Program-made: the position numbers and the translations under genes
Part shown: piece after piece, positions 32,513-45,412 of the stretch
How positions within the stretch are numbered: position 1 is the stretch's first letter
How the letters are laid out: the number at the start of each line of letters is the position of its first letter
The notes under the pieces: model-generated
What the model was told of the DNA's origin: nothing
Database searches by the model: none
What the model saw: the letters and a program-made list of their open reading frames with translations, nothing else
DNA from: Elmis aenea
Lineage: Eukaryota > Arthropoda > Insecta > Coleoptera > Elmidae
Assembly: GCA_947652605.1 (NCBI GenBank)
Contig: OX393577.1
Coordinates: 49,885,494 to 49,949,493, forward strand
Direction: 5' to 3'
Length of the DNA stretch: 64,000 nucleotides

Positions 32513-34872
32513 GTTAAAGCTAAAAAATATCGTAAATTTTAAAATGACATTGACATTGACATTATTTTCGTCTCTAGTGGCGAAAATATTTTTGCCACTA
32601 GAGACGAAAGTAAAACTTCCATGTAGGGTACGCAATGAAAAAATGACAACTTTCATGTACAGGAGTAAAAATAAATATAAAGTTATGTATTGTTGTTTTA
32701 AACGTCCATCGTAAAACTTGTTTCGCTAAAGAAGCAAACGCTTAAGAACAGGAAAGTTGGTAAAGAAACTTCTTGAAATTTAAATAAAATTTAATGGAAT
32801 TTTACGGTTTTTGTTTTTGGTACAACGTAAATAAAAATATACTGAAAATATTGAGTATTTTTTAATAAAGTTGCTGTGTAAAACAATTGCTATGGTATTT
32901 GTTTGGTTGCTATGGTAACTGTGCTGTTATTTATTTTGTGAAGCTATGCAAACCACGTTCGTATGCACAAATTCTCAAATGACGTTTAACTCTTGATATA
33001 CATATTCAAATTAATTTTTTAATGAAAATAAATTTTTGTTAAAGTTTGCTCGTAATAACATAAGGTATAGAATGCATTGCAGACACCTATTTTCTTCGTA
33101 CTATATTCTAACATTTTTGACAGAATATACCAAAAGAACTCAAGTTGAATGGAGAGGGGACAAAATAAATAAAGCAATTTTGCTATAAACGCCAAAACGC
33201 CATTAATTAATAATTAAATTATTAATGATTTTCATTGTTTTAACATTCCTAAACAATTTTTTTTCCAAAAATTTAATTGTTTTTTGTCTTTACTATACAG
33301 TTGTAGTTTTGGCGTTCACAGCAAAATTGCTTTTCACCGTCGAAATGTAAAAAATAAGGTATCACATGTTCACATGAACCTATTCTTTTGACTTTAAAAT
33401 GTTATAGAATATGTTAATCACGTGCTCTAGAATGAACACCTCAGCCTGTAACTTTTTATTTTAATAAAAATCCAATCCTTTGCAAGTGTTTTATTACATT
33501 TGACATTCATTCGAATATTTTCGAGATATTTGGTATCAAAATATTATTTTCATTTTATTTTATTATTTCAATTGGCATTCTATATTTTTAAATACATTAT
33601 TTAAAAACCCTAAAAATTCCCAATCACATAACTATTAATTAAATATCTCTTCAAAACATTTATGAAAAGTAAAAAAATTATTTAAGATTAAGATTAAATA
33701 TTTAAAAGTCTTCGATAAACTATTTATAATTTTTTTTTGTATTACATATTACATATTATATTTAATTAATTATATAGTAAATCATTGACCCAACGATTGT
33801 ATTTTTTATCAGAAAAGTATTTTTTAAATATTCAACATTTTTGGAACATACATTTTGATTTCAATACCTTCTACAGAAAATTTACCTCTGCATTAATGAA
33901 TCTGTTAAAATAATTATGTTAAATTTAACGTGTTTCAGATTCTAAGTATTTAATAATTTAATAAATTAACACATTTTCATGAAATATCTAGATAAATTGC
34001 TTCTTAAGTTGTTAGATAACACAGGCAAAAGTATTTAATTCAGTGATTGGTGTTATTCGTTTATAAATTAGCACGCCATAAATTTGTTCAAATGTCAAAA
34101 AGCGACAAAATGTCAAATTAACACTACATTAAAAGTAAAATTGACACCAACATTTTGTCCAAGTACAAACAGTCTATTAGCATCTATCGATTTTTAACTG
34201 TGTATGGAAGTAGAAATAATGTGTCTGTTGTCTAAAAATAAAACGAGTACCTACTTAAATTAAACATTTTGTTTCTTTTGTAGGTTTAATTCTCTCGTTT
34301 GTTGTGTTATATAATAAATCCTTAACGATGTTATTTGCAATTCAAAGTTATCTTTATTCGATGGTTTCGCTTAAATTTGGATATACATACAAGTAAATTG
34401 CCGGGTTGACAACGTAGTCATTTGAATTCGAGTCTCAGGCGTTTAAACTTTAACAATTACCAATTTAATTTAATTTTCCGAAGTTACCAAAGGGCACAAG
34501 GAAATAAACTAATTATTTTGACCAACCCTTGTTTATGCAGTAAATTATTCTTGTAATCATTTTTTTTGGCAAGCACTTCAACGTAATTGAAGAACAAAGC
34601 GTCTTTCGTAGTAGCTTAAAATGTTAATTACCAAGAGAAATTCAATGCTGAAAAATTAAAACCACCTCTATAATTAAATTGAATTTTTCGACAACTACTA
34701 TAGTGCACATAACTTTAAAAATATCCAAAGTGGTTGATGGATGGGTACTTATTGATGATAGCTGAATATTTTATGTAAATATTTATTTGCAATTGTGTTT
34801 AGAAAAATTGCAAGACGTTATGTGGATATTTTAAGTAGGATTACGTATAATTAATTTGTTTAGAAGCGCTGT
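32513..34872. other. AT-rich stretch with one strong hairpin
   Basis: The only structure noted is a 16-bp-arm inverted repeat, TTTCGTCTCTAGTGGC (32566-32581) with its inverse at 32594-32609. No genes or transposon ends recognised in the remaining 2.2 kb. Confidence 0.4.
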
Positions 34873-34880
34873 CTTGCATA

Positions 34881-35202
34881 CAGAGCCGGTCCTAGGGTTT
34901 GCGGAACCGTGTGCGAAAATAAATGAGGGGCCGGATATTTTGATAAAGGGCCGAGTTAAAGTAAAATGTTAAATACGTTACTAAAAAACAGGCTGGTGGC
35001 CCTAAAAAATAAAAGCTCCTCGCCCTCATTTTGTCCATACCAAGAACTACCTGGCAAGGCCGGCCTGCCGTGTGCGTGTGTGTACAGATCCCGCTCACTA
35101 TTTTTAAATTCGCATACGGCCCTCCAAACGGCTAGTGCGGGGCTGGTCTAGGCGCGAGGCCGTGTGCGGTGCACACTCTGCACACCCCTATATCCGGCCC
35201 TG
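34881..35202. mobile_element. hAT MITE, CAGAGCCGG family, copy 2
   Basis: Starts CAGAGCCGGTCCTAGGG, ends TATATCCGGCCCTG. The flanking 8-mers cttgcata / cgtgtatg match only 5 of 8, so the duplication is degraded. The interior matches the copy at 7410-7619 but has extra sequence. The frames on both strands are by-products. Confidence 0.65.
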
Positions 35203-35275
35203 CGTGTATGCATTAAAAAAATGGAATCCAACTGACGTAACACTGATGCTTTAATTGTAACTATTTAGTGATATA

Positions 35276-36433
35276 CAGGGTGGTCCACATAAAAGGTCCA
35301 CTATGGGGATCTCGTAAACGGTAGGAGCTACAAAGAAGTTTAAATTAAACAAATTGTTCCCCTTTCTGAAATCTATCCAGTGATTCTTTAACGTTTTAAA
35401 TAAGTTCCATGGCACGCTAGATAATAAACAAATATCAAAATGGGATTTTTTTTCAAATCGGTAATAACTCGGTTATACTTCTTGGTACAATATTTTTGAG
35501 GAAAAAGTTGTAGATTTTTTTAAGCACTGCAAAATAAAAATATTTACCGTATTTTACGGATTATAAGACGCTACGGACTATAAGACGCACCATAATTTTT
35601 AAGCAGTTTTTTAAGAAAGTAGCTTTTTTACCATTTTTTTATTAGATTGCAAAACCAGACTAAAAAAAAATTCTTAGTTTATAAAACCGAACTGACCTTT
35701 AAAATCGTCGCATCGGTGCACTGCTGCTGCCAGTTGAATCCAATGTTGCCAGATAGAGATAGGTTTCCCGCTGCATCGAATATATGGCCATTTTTAAGAC
35801 TGGCGGGAATTTTAAATCGAACACTGGACATTTTTTTATTAATTTCGAGTATAAGACGCACCTGAATTTTGGAGGCAATTTTTCGAAGAAAAAAGTGCGT
35901 CTTATAGTCCGGAAAATACGGTATTTGTTTCAATATTCTTTAAATTCTTAGAAAAATTACACAATTGAATTTTTTAAAATAAAAACCATAGTTGGCTTTG
36001 GCTATGACTTCATGAAAAAGCATTTTTTTTTTAATTCTTTCCAATAATATAGAATCTTATATATTTAATTTGATATTTATCCTTAAAACAAATAAAATTT
36101 ATCAAACAATCCTTATGGAGCTATAGAGTGCTATGAATTTAAATAATATTAAAACAAATAAATATTTTTTTTTACAGTGCGTAAAAAATTCTTCAACTTT
36201 TTACCTGCAATTATTGTTATAGCATCAAGTAAAACCGAGTTGTTAATGATTTAAAAAAAAATCCATTTTGATTTTTGTTTATTATCTAGCGTGCCATAGA
36301 ACTTATTTAAAAACATTAAAGCATCACTGAATAAGTCTCAGAAAGAGGAACAATTTGTCTAATTTAAACTTTTTTGTAGCTCCCGCACCATTTACGAGAT
36401 CCCAATAGCGGTCCTTCTATGTGGACCACCCTG
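35276..36433. mobile_element. TA-flanked foldback G, with a nested element
   Basis: Ends CAGGGTGGTCCACATAAAAG and (inverted) CTATGTGGACCACCCTG, TA at 35274-35275 and 36434-36435. The arms pair through CACTATGGGGATCTCGTAAA / TTTACGAGATCCC and TGGCACGCTAGATAATAAAC / its inverse near 36288. An ACCGTATTTT element is nested at 35546-35922. The same family occurs at 26565-28020. Confidence 0.85.
35546..35922. mobile_element. Nested DNA transposon relic with ACCGTATTTT ends
   Basis: 377 bp; ACCGTATTTTACGGATTATA at the left is mirrored by TATAGTCCGGAAAATACGGT at the right, with GACGCAC words inside both. ATTT lies on both sides (35542-35545, 35923-35926). The related foldback at 26565-28020 keeps an uninterrupted ATTTGTTTCAATATT at this position, which supports a 4-bp (possibly longer) duplication. 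I do not assign a superfamily. Confidence 0.65.
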
Positions 36434-36864
36434 TATAGCTTTGTACATTTATTTCAATTCTTAAACAAACTTAAGTTATTTTACAAAACCATAGTCTCAC
36501 AAAATATGAAAACTTCTAATATATTTTTTTAAATCTTTGTCTCATTTAATTATGGTATTTAATAAATCAACGTTTCTCAAACCGTGATCCGCGGACCTCT
36601 GGTGGACCGTGAATTCATCTGAAGGGGTCACCGAAACCTTTACAATACTTTCGAAAATCATTCAATTTTATTTGCAAGGCTAAGCTACATAAAAAAAAAC
36701 TAAAAACCGACAATAAGTTGTTTTTTTTTAAACTTTGCGCGAACTACTTCAGATCGGTGGAACTTGCATTGCTTTGTATTTACTGGAATATACTATGCTC
36801 CATACTCGATGCTTGGGGAGTGAGGGGCAAGGGGCGAACGGTAAAAATATTTTTATACATTATA

Positions 36865-38310
36865 CAGGGTGAGTCACGACGGACGCGTTTCTGTCGCTGT
36901 TAGAGTATGTAAGTCAATAAGGGCTACATTTTAAAAATATTTTCAAACATACAGGGTGCTCCAAAAAAGAGTGGCATATCAAAGTTATACTTTTTCTTAC
37001 GGAATACCCTGTATCTTTTACATTTTTGGATTCCTCTTTAAATTTAATTAAAAAAATGTATAAGGTCATATGGATCTAAAGTCAACCGTTCTCGTGAAAA
37101 TTGCTAGACAATCACTCCTAATATGTTGCGTAATGTAAGGCGTTCAATTGAAAAGAGGATCACAATGTGTATTCAAGAGAATGGTCGTCATGTTGACCAT
37201 TTATTGTAATCGGCTGTTAAATTTTGTTTTTGAATTATTATTACATACATTTTAGTTAGGTATCACTAGAAATATTTTTATAAATGTTCAATTAAAATTA
37301 CTGCGGTCCCAATTTGAAATATTTTCTGTGTATTTATATTTTAGTTAACACACCATAAACACTTACTTACATTAAACATTGTGCACACTGTATAAAACAC
37401 AATGTTTGCAAAATGCGTGGAACCAGAATTTAAGCAAAGACATTTTGGTAGAACCGAGTGTCGTATTACAAAAATACAAAAAAATGGTTTATAGGATTTA
37501 GTAATCATCTTATCATACTGGTCCAATAAATAAATGCATAAATAATTTTAAGAAATCTCGATTTAAACGTGATTGCTCTTCATTATAAAAAATTGTCAAA
37601 AATGCGTAGGAAAAAGATAAAACTAAACCTTTTTTGTTCTTTCTTTCAATTGTTTCAAATTACCGCTGTCTACCTTCATAGCCTACTCGAAAATATTACT
37701 TTGCCCTAATAATTAACAATAAAATCGTGATATCTCGGAAAATATCAATTTTAGGTATAAAACAGTATTAATGTTTTCGAAAGAGAATTAAATTTTCTAT
37801 AAGACGGTGTAAAAATATATAGGGTGTTGTATTTAAAACAAATGAGTTATCGATGTTTAAAGTTTCACAAGTTTGACCAAGCGTAAAAAACGCCCTGTAT
37901 AATATTTTAAAAATGTAGGTGGTGCAAAGTGCTAATAATCTATTGTCAATCTTATCTCCAAGCGAATTTCTTCACACTTCTCAAAGTTTTTAAATGTTGA
38001 AAATTTTTGAAAATACTGTATTTTCATGAAAATGCAATTTTCACGAGAACGGTTGACTTTAGACCCATATGACCTTATACATTTTTTTAATTAAATTTAA
38101 AGAGGAATCCAAAAATGTAAAAATATACAGGGTATTCCATAAGAAAAAGTATAACTTTGATATGCCACTCTTTTTTGGAGCACCCTGTATGTTTGAAAGC
38201 ATTTTTAAAATGTAGCCCTTATTGACTTACATACTCTAACAGCGACAGAAATTGGAAAATATAAAGCGTTTCGCCATAAAACTCCGACGCGTCCGTCGTG
38301 ACTCACCCTG
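36865..38310. mobile_element. TA-flanked short foldback H, split at its centre
   Basis: Ends CAGGGTGAGTCACGACGGAC and the inverse near GTCCGTCGTGACTCACCCTG, TA at 36863-36864 and 38311-38312. Its own sequence is only about 85 bp on the left and 120 bp on the right: CTGTTAGAGTATGTAAGTCA pairs with TGACTTACATACTCTAACAG. The other 1.2 kb is foldback I, placed exactly where the two arms would meet. Confidence 0.82.
36952..38187. mobile_element. TA-flanked foldback I, nested at the centre of H
   Basis: Ends CAGGGTGCTCCAAAAAAGAG and the inverse CTCTTTTTTGGAGCACCCTG, TA at 36950-36951 and 38188-38189. The arms pair through TGGCATATCAAAGTTATACT, AAGGTCATATGGATCTAAAG and CAACCGTTCTCGTGAAAATT and their inverses. 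Non-coding. Confidence 0.85.
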
Positions 38311-38436
38311 TATATATGAAAAAATCCCGGTAAATTATTATAAAATAGAAAACACAAGACTTTATTAAGGTCCCCTGTAAGCGTTTTATTTCGGAAGGGG
38401 TACACAGTACAAACGTTGAGAAGCACTGTACTAGAT

Positions 38437-41400
38437 TGATTTTCTAGTAGCTTTGATTCAATACCACTCCTTCAAATATTTTTTTATCGACCGTAAGAAT
38501 ATATTATTTTAGCTAGAAATAATTCGAAATTTCATTTATTAGCGACGTTATATTATAAAACCAAATGCATTTGACATCTACATTTTTTTAATTAAACGGA
38601 AACTTCAGAGGTCTCATGAAGATTCACATATAAATTGATATTCCTTCAAGTGCAAACCAACCGATGTAAAGCTTAGGGCGGTTTTATCAAATCGTAATTT
38701 TTAAACTGCATTCAAAGGCAGACTTAAAAGAATTATGGAATGTTGGGGTCTTTGGGGTCGAAATGAACAGAATGATTATCGCTACCACGAAGCCAGCAGT
38801 TTTAATAATTGCTTAAATTAATAGCCATAGTATTACCGGTAAATCTCTATGAATTAATTATTTATATCGTATTCCAATGCTATAATGTAGAATCATCAAT
38901 AACATTTACAAATTCAAAAAAAATAACCTTCGCCAAAGAATCGAATAGTATGTAGATATTTTTAAAGTACTACGAAAAACCTGACCATAAATGTACATTT
39001 TTTTAATGACAAAATGTGTACAAAATAAGGTATTTTAAGATGCTTTTTTAATACATTTCCATTGATAGTTACCGTATAATTTTTAAGATTTGATCGTTTT
39101 TTGTTATCTTAAATAGACTGTTTGCTATGATTTGAATAAACTTTGAACTGATTTTTCTCGAAAATTTTCTTATGTATGCCTACTTTTTGAGTACATGCTC
39201 GTATTCAGAATTAAATTTTCTATCCGAATCAACAAAAAAATGTATACTATGAAATTTAAAAAAAAAAAACAGTTGCCTATCGCGGATTTGACATACGTCA
39301 TCGTAGAGGTAACAAAAACTCATCACTTAATAGAGAATTTCTCGCCGATTTCAAATATAATAAGGTTTGTTGGGGTTATTTTAAATACTTACGAAGTTAT
39401 AGGGGTGCGACAGTCAAACTGAATCACCCGGTATAGGAGCAGAGTTTTTTTATGTTTGAGGAAAATAATGTGAATATCTTCTAAAATTTAATAAGTTCCA
39501 AGTCTTTTGGTTCAAATTAGTACTCGAAAAAAGAATTTTATCTAAATAGGTTAACGCTACATCCCCTTTCTAAATTGTTATCCTGCATTCTGGCGGTAGC
39601 GAATTACACTTGAATTGCGCGTAGATAGTATCTTGTTGGTGATTTAGACTTCCCATTTGATTTCTCAACACTTTTTCGTTTTATTTAGAAACACATAAAC
39701 ACTTATTGTTCCATATTTTTATTGCTTTTCATTTCGGTTAAAATATATCGCGCCTGTGTCGTTCGTTCGAGGTCACTGTCCTTAGCTTTTAAGTGTTTTA
39801 TCGTACGGAAGTGATCTATAACATCTATTTGTCCACCTACTCAATCTTACATTTCAAGTATGTAGTTGAGTTAGTAAATAACTGTTTATCTTTTATTCCA
39901 ATATAAGCGCAGGGCGTATGATTCAGCATGAATTTACATAATTGTTCAAATAATAATTAATATACATGGTGTTTATTATTATTTTACATTAATCCAAAAT
40001 TACAGAAAAACGGTAGTAGATAAAAATATTTTGTTTATGTATAATTGCAGTCTATGTTAAGTTTTATCATAAATCGCGATAAGATTTTTTTATTAAACTT
40101 GCATGAATGTTATTTTGACAGTCTAAAAATATGGCATATGACGTTGATAATCTACGATTTGTAAAAACTAAAATAAATATATAAAAATTCTATTTTAAGG
40201 TTTGTAGTAATTCGCCTTGGATTGTTACATTTTTTTGTACAAACTGCTTTATTACTCTCAAACCATTGCCTGTAGACAAAAAATAAATAGAACTAATTTT
40301 GTAGAGAATTTCATGCACTATTAAAAAGCCCTGAGGTATTTTACGATAAAATTTATATTTTCGGCTACAGAGTCTTATAAATGCAGAAGTGTAAAAAAAT
40401 CAAGTAAGTGTTGATATCAGCTTAGCATTTGATTTTAGGAAAAAATTTTACTTGAAATTTTTTCTTAGAAAAAGGTCCTCTATCACTACTTAAAATATTC
40501 GCGGTGATAACGGGGACACCCTGTATATGACTTCATATGCCTTTGAATTTTTGTAGACGATTTTTTTTTTAGTTTGTTCTCAACTATAAAACTTTTGTGG
40601 ATTGTCGTTTGCGTTTCATGTTATTGTTAGAAAGTTTTATAAATCGTTCAGAAAAATCCATCCTTCATTTTTATCACAGCAGGGGTAGATCAAAAGTTCA
40701 GCAAAAATAAACATGTTTCTATTTCGTGCCGCATTAAACTAAAAAATTTAAAAAGTAGCTCTATTTAGCTTTTTGTAATGGTCTTTAACGTTTTATGCCA
40801 GTTAAAATTAATTAACTGTGTATTATCAGCGAATGACATAATATTTTGTATATCTACACACTTTCTGTGCTTCATTACAGTTGTGACATTTTTATGGTTA
40901 TAAATAGTTACACATACACAAAATGTATAAAAATGGTCAATGTACATACATGCTGATTGCTGTGCATACATCTAGACGATAATATAAATTTTAAACGTAA
41001 ATGCAAGCCGGAATAACTGAGAATTTCCAATTTTCCGCTGATTTAATAGAGCTCTGGGTTGTATCAACAAATGTAAACGAGATTTTATTTGTTTTTGCTC
41101 GTTTTATGTAGATTATCTTGTACGGAATTGCCCGTTTTCGATAACATTGTTCATTTAAGTAAGTATGAGGCAAATTTGTAATAAATTTTTCCCCCATCTT
41201 TATGAAGAATTAGCGAAATTAAATTGCTGTCTTGGCGTTCAATTTAGACAATGATCAGCCACTAAACCTACGGGTCACTAAATTCCTACGGCTATAGTTT
41301 TTACACATTGTCAACTAAAGCAAAGGTAACGAGTTTTTTTTTAATTTCAAAATGACACGAGTAGGTACACGAATTTGCAAATTTGTAGTAGAAGTTCCAC

Positions 41401-42369
41401 ATATTATTTATGAGATTAAAATTATTTCGTGTAACTTTTAATTATAATAATCATGATAAATATAGACTTGTACTAACTGTAATTTTTCTATTATTGACCA
41501 AAAAGGTAATCGAATTTGCTTAATTCCAGGAGTTATTACCTAAATAGATAATCTTTTATATATTAGCACTAAAAAAAATAATCGGATGGGATTTTTTTAT
41601 ATCTATTCGATTGTGGCTAAACGGTTTGCTATAAAAAATTGATTCAAACGCTATTTTATACTGTGTTTTCTTCCTAAGACAATAAAAATATTTTCAAATA
41701 TACAGGATGAGTCACCTCTCTGAAACTAATAGCAACTTTTATATTTCAAATACAACAGCCCATTTTTTATTTAACATTTTTGACCGCCTTTATTTTAGCT
41801 ATGCATCAATATAAAATAGTACAGGTTTTCATGCGGCCTTGTCACTAAAAGAAAAATAATTTCCAAAATTTTTTAAGGTTTTCATTTAAAAAATGCTCCT
41901 AAAGTTATTTTATGAAGTACAGAGTTGTAATTTGGTAAGGACATGCAGAAAACGTTGCTCTATTCGCTTGATATGAAAAAGTTTGAATCACGCATACACG
42001 GTGTTCATAAATGGATGACAACATCAATGATTTTTAAAAGCACGTAGCTCAATTTTTTCAAATGCATACATACCCCTGTATTATCTTATGTCATCGAATT
42101 CGTCTTTAAGAGAGTTTCATTTCAGTATGTCCTATAGGTACCCAAAACTCATACTTTTAGAGATATTCCTATCAATTACAGTTTTACTATACTTTTGGAT
42201 TAAGGTATAAATGTAGTCTATTAAGTATTGGGGTGTCTAATAAATCCTTATAAGATTTTGTTCGTAATTTTAAATTAGGGAATTCTTTAAAAAAGTAATC
42301 TTTTTTACATTTTTAATATTTTTCAAAAACAAATCGTTTATTTTTTAAATAATTTTTACGTTATAGGTA
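38437..42369. other. Largely featureless 3.9 kb
   Basis: There are single, unpaired foldback-type ends at 40509-40521 (GACACCCTGTATA) and 41699-41715 (TATACAGGATGAGTCACC). I found no partners and no credible gene. It may contain TASK regulatory DNA or an untranslated upstream exon, which cannot be seen by eye. Confidence 0.4.
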
Positions 42370-42370
42370 C

Positions 42371-42618
42371 CAGGGGTCGGCATTTTTTTTTGTCAATAAG
42401 GGCGCAATATAAATTCAAAAAAAGAACTTTAAAATATTAAAAGTTTTATTTCCGTTAGTGACCTTATGGACGTGCTACATAAGGTTCAAATTCGCACATT
42501 CCGGTCGGTTAGCAATGCCTATGAGCGTACCATAAAACTGATTTCCTAACACTGTATGTGTGTAATATAGTGAGGGCGCATAAAAATCTCTCCGAGGGCG
42601 CCGCGTTACCGACCCCTG
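42371..42618. mobile_element. Probable hAT MITE (CAGGGGTCGGC ends)
   Basis: CAGGGGTCGGCATTTTT at the left mirrors GTTACCGACCCCTG at the right, and AAGGGCGCAA mirrors GAGGGCGCCG loosely. No clean 8-bp duplication; cgttatag / cgttaaac is the nearest candidate, with four extra bases on the left. Confidence 0.5.
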
Positions 42619-42668
42619 CGTTAAACAGTTTATTTTATAGGAGTATTAATAAACTGCCGTTTGCCTTA

Positions 42669-42808
42669 TGGTGCCTTTCCACGCGAGAGTAAACTACTCT
42701 CGATAGCAGCGTCGCCAAGGATACAGCCAATCGCGAGTTACTCTCAGGGGCTGTATCCTTGGCGACGCTGCTATCGAGAGTAGTTTACTCTCACGTGGAA
42801 AGGCACCA
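42669..42808. mobile_element. Hairpin MITE, PIF/Harbinger-like (TGGTGCC family), copy 2
   Basis: 140 bp; TGGTGCCTTTCCACGCGAGA pairs with TCTCACGTGGAAAGGCACCA. TTA at 42666-42668 and 42809-42811. Only a handful of differences from the copy at 31560-31699; the central 20 bases are inverted relative to it. Confidence 0.88.
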
Positions 42809-42811
42809 TTA

Positions 42812-42952
42812 AGGTCAACTCACAACAGCGCGGTGGCGGTGGCGATCCGCGATCACTATAATAAGTAACCTGGTTACCTAGTTAAGTAACTTGGTTACTT
42901 ATTATAGTGATCGCGGATCGCCACCGCTACCACGCCGATGTGAGTTGACCCT
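42812..42952. mobile_element. Hairpin MITE abutting the previous one
   Basis: AGGTCAACTCACAACAGCGC pairs with the inverse of CCGATGTGAGTTGACCCT, and GCGATCCGCGATCACTATAA with TTATAGTGATCGCGGATCGC. TTA at 42809-42811, shared with its neighbour, and TTA at 42953-42955. GC-rich arms with a short AGTAACCTGGTTACC centre. Confidence 0.75.
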
Positions 42953-42955
42953 TTA

Positions 42956-43409
42956 ACAGTTTTGAACAGTAATAAAATAATGATATTCTGGTTGTTTACA
43001 CATCGTAAACACTTGCCTGAAACGTCATTCTGACAGACGTCACTTGCGTCATTTTGACAGACGTTAATTAGAATGCTTGGAGCTTCAGCTTAAACAGTTT
43101 ATGCACACAAATACAGAAACACAACATTTTCATGCAAAATGTATGGCGAAAGTAATTTGATGGCCAAACGATTTGATTTTTTTGTAAAATCCACAAAATT
43201 CAAAACTAATGTTTAATTACCTAATCTTTCGATAATTTATGCAATCATATCTTTTGATATCTTATGTATAAGGAAATGCATGATATATTATTGGTTTCCA
43301 GTGTAGAAATGTAAGTGGAAATATAAAGATCATATTCTTTGGTGATCTGCTTAGAGGCAATACATAGCTGGTGGTTTTTCATTTCACTGAACAATTGTTT
43401 TTGTTTCAG
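42956..43409. other. Sequence before TASK exon 1: 5' UTR intron end or promoter-proximal DNA
   Basis: It contains repeated GTCATTCTGACAGACGTCA / TCATTTTGACAGACGT words at 43024-43064. It ends in a good splice acceptor TTTTTGTTTCAG (to 43409), so most of it is likely the end of a 5' UTR intron. Confidence 0.45.
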
Positions 43410-44106
<697 letters not shown>

Positions 44107-44538
44107 CAGGGCATGAAACCGGTTTTTTTAAACCGGTTAACCTTTATTTTTTGTCCAAAATTGTGATTTTTAACCGAAACCGAAACCGTTATTTTTAAAG
44201 GCAAAAAACTGTAACCTTTAACCAAAATAATAAAAAACCGGTTTTTTAAACATCTCTTTTTAATAAAAATTATTTTGAAAAAATACAAAATCTGTATTAA
44301 ATGCGATTAGTTTACCAAAAGTAATTACTGAATGCTTGATTGTACATATATTATAAAATTATAAATAGATCATATCTTTTTATACTTTGCATTCCAAATC
44401 TGAATAATGTTAAAAACAGGTTTTGAAAAAACCGGTTTTTTCCGTAAAAAACCGGTTTTTCAACAAAAACCGTTATAAAATTAAAGTTCTTGATTTCGGT
44501 TAACCGTTAACCAACATTTTTTTCTGTTTCTAGCCCGG
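44107..44538. mobile_element. hAT MITE with AACCGGTT repeats, in TASK intron 1
   Basis: CAGGGCATGAAACCGG to TTTCTAGCCCGG, with an exact 8-bp duplication ctataaag (44099-44106, 44539-44546). Repeated AACCGG / CCGGTT and GGTTAACC words throughout. A related, decayed copy in the other orientation lies at 45957-46412. Confidence 0.82.
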
Positions 44539-44546
44539 CTATAAAG

Positions 44547-45412
44547 AGATTTCACTTATATTATTCATCATTTCGGTTACCTTATTTTTTTCTTAGTTCT
44601 TATACATAATTTCTCACAAACGTAACGAATCGCCATTTTTCATTACTGTGAAGCCACTTAAGTCACTTTCAGTTTATAAAAACTAAGGACTTCGTTGATT
44701 TTGTACGATGTGTTTTATTAAAAGATGTTTGATTAGAAAGTAATTTAAGAAAATTGACTATTAAATTACATAATATAGGTAATTTATATGTACAATAAAT
44801 TTCATTATTAGTTTGTGCAAGTATTTTTTTATTATCATTATTATTCATAAAATACATAAGTAATAAGTAAATTCATCAGTACATTTTGAAATATCAATAT
44901 AAGTAATTTGTATAGCGTATATGTCATAAACAAGTTCATGCATGTATTGATTTATTGTCATTAATAGGAGTGAAGAAGTCTTCGGGCATTTCACTTTGCT
45001 TGAAAATTTTAAAATAACTGTGCTGAATTGGGGGTATAGGTACATATAGGGAAGCAAATCCATTATATCTTTATATTTTGCTGTAGCAACAGGACGAGCA
45101 CCTTATGTTAAAAGGATCTATTTCTATGTGTGAATGATGTTTTGGTCTTCCTTCTTTGGTGAAACTCAAATAAATGGCAAGAACAATTTTTAAAAATTAA
45201 AAAAAAAAAAAAAACATATGTTTGTAATCGTAAACAGCTTTAACTCCTTTCTCGCAAAAAGTAACTAACGCACTTTTAAAGTAAATGGCTCAAGTATTGG
45301 ATGTTGCTTAATATTTTCGAAAAATATTTTAAAGTTTTATTTTTACCAGAGAAGGTCACGATATGTTGTCGCTAGAATCTGAGCTAGGCTGGGTTTATTG
45401 CATCAAGAACAT
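44547..45412. other. Intron 1 spacer
   Basis: AT-rich; nothing recognised apart from an A run at 45200-45214. Confidence 0.4.

Larger units (their letters stand above)
36568..38428. mobile_element. hAT-type element (CAACGTTTCTCAA ends), with two foldbacks nested inside one another
   Basis: The left end CAACGTTTCTCAAACCGTGA and the right end AACGTTGAGAAGCACTG form an imperfect inverted repeat of the widespread CAGTG-TTCTCAA kind. Flanking 8-mers taataaat / tactagat match 6 of 8. GATCCGCGGACCTCTGGTGG follows the left end. Most of the length is foldback H with foldback I in its centre. Confidence 0.65.

Noticed and set aside
35679..35933. 84-codon minus frame
   Set aside because: Antisense across the ACCGTATTTT element; no similarity and arm-derived.
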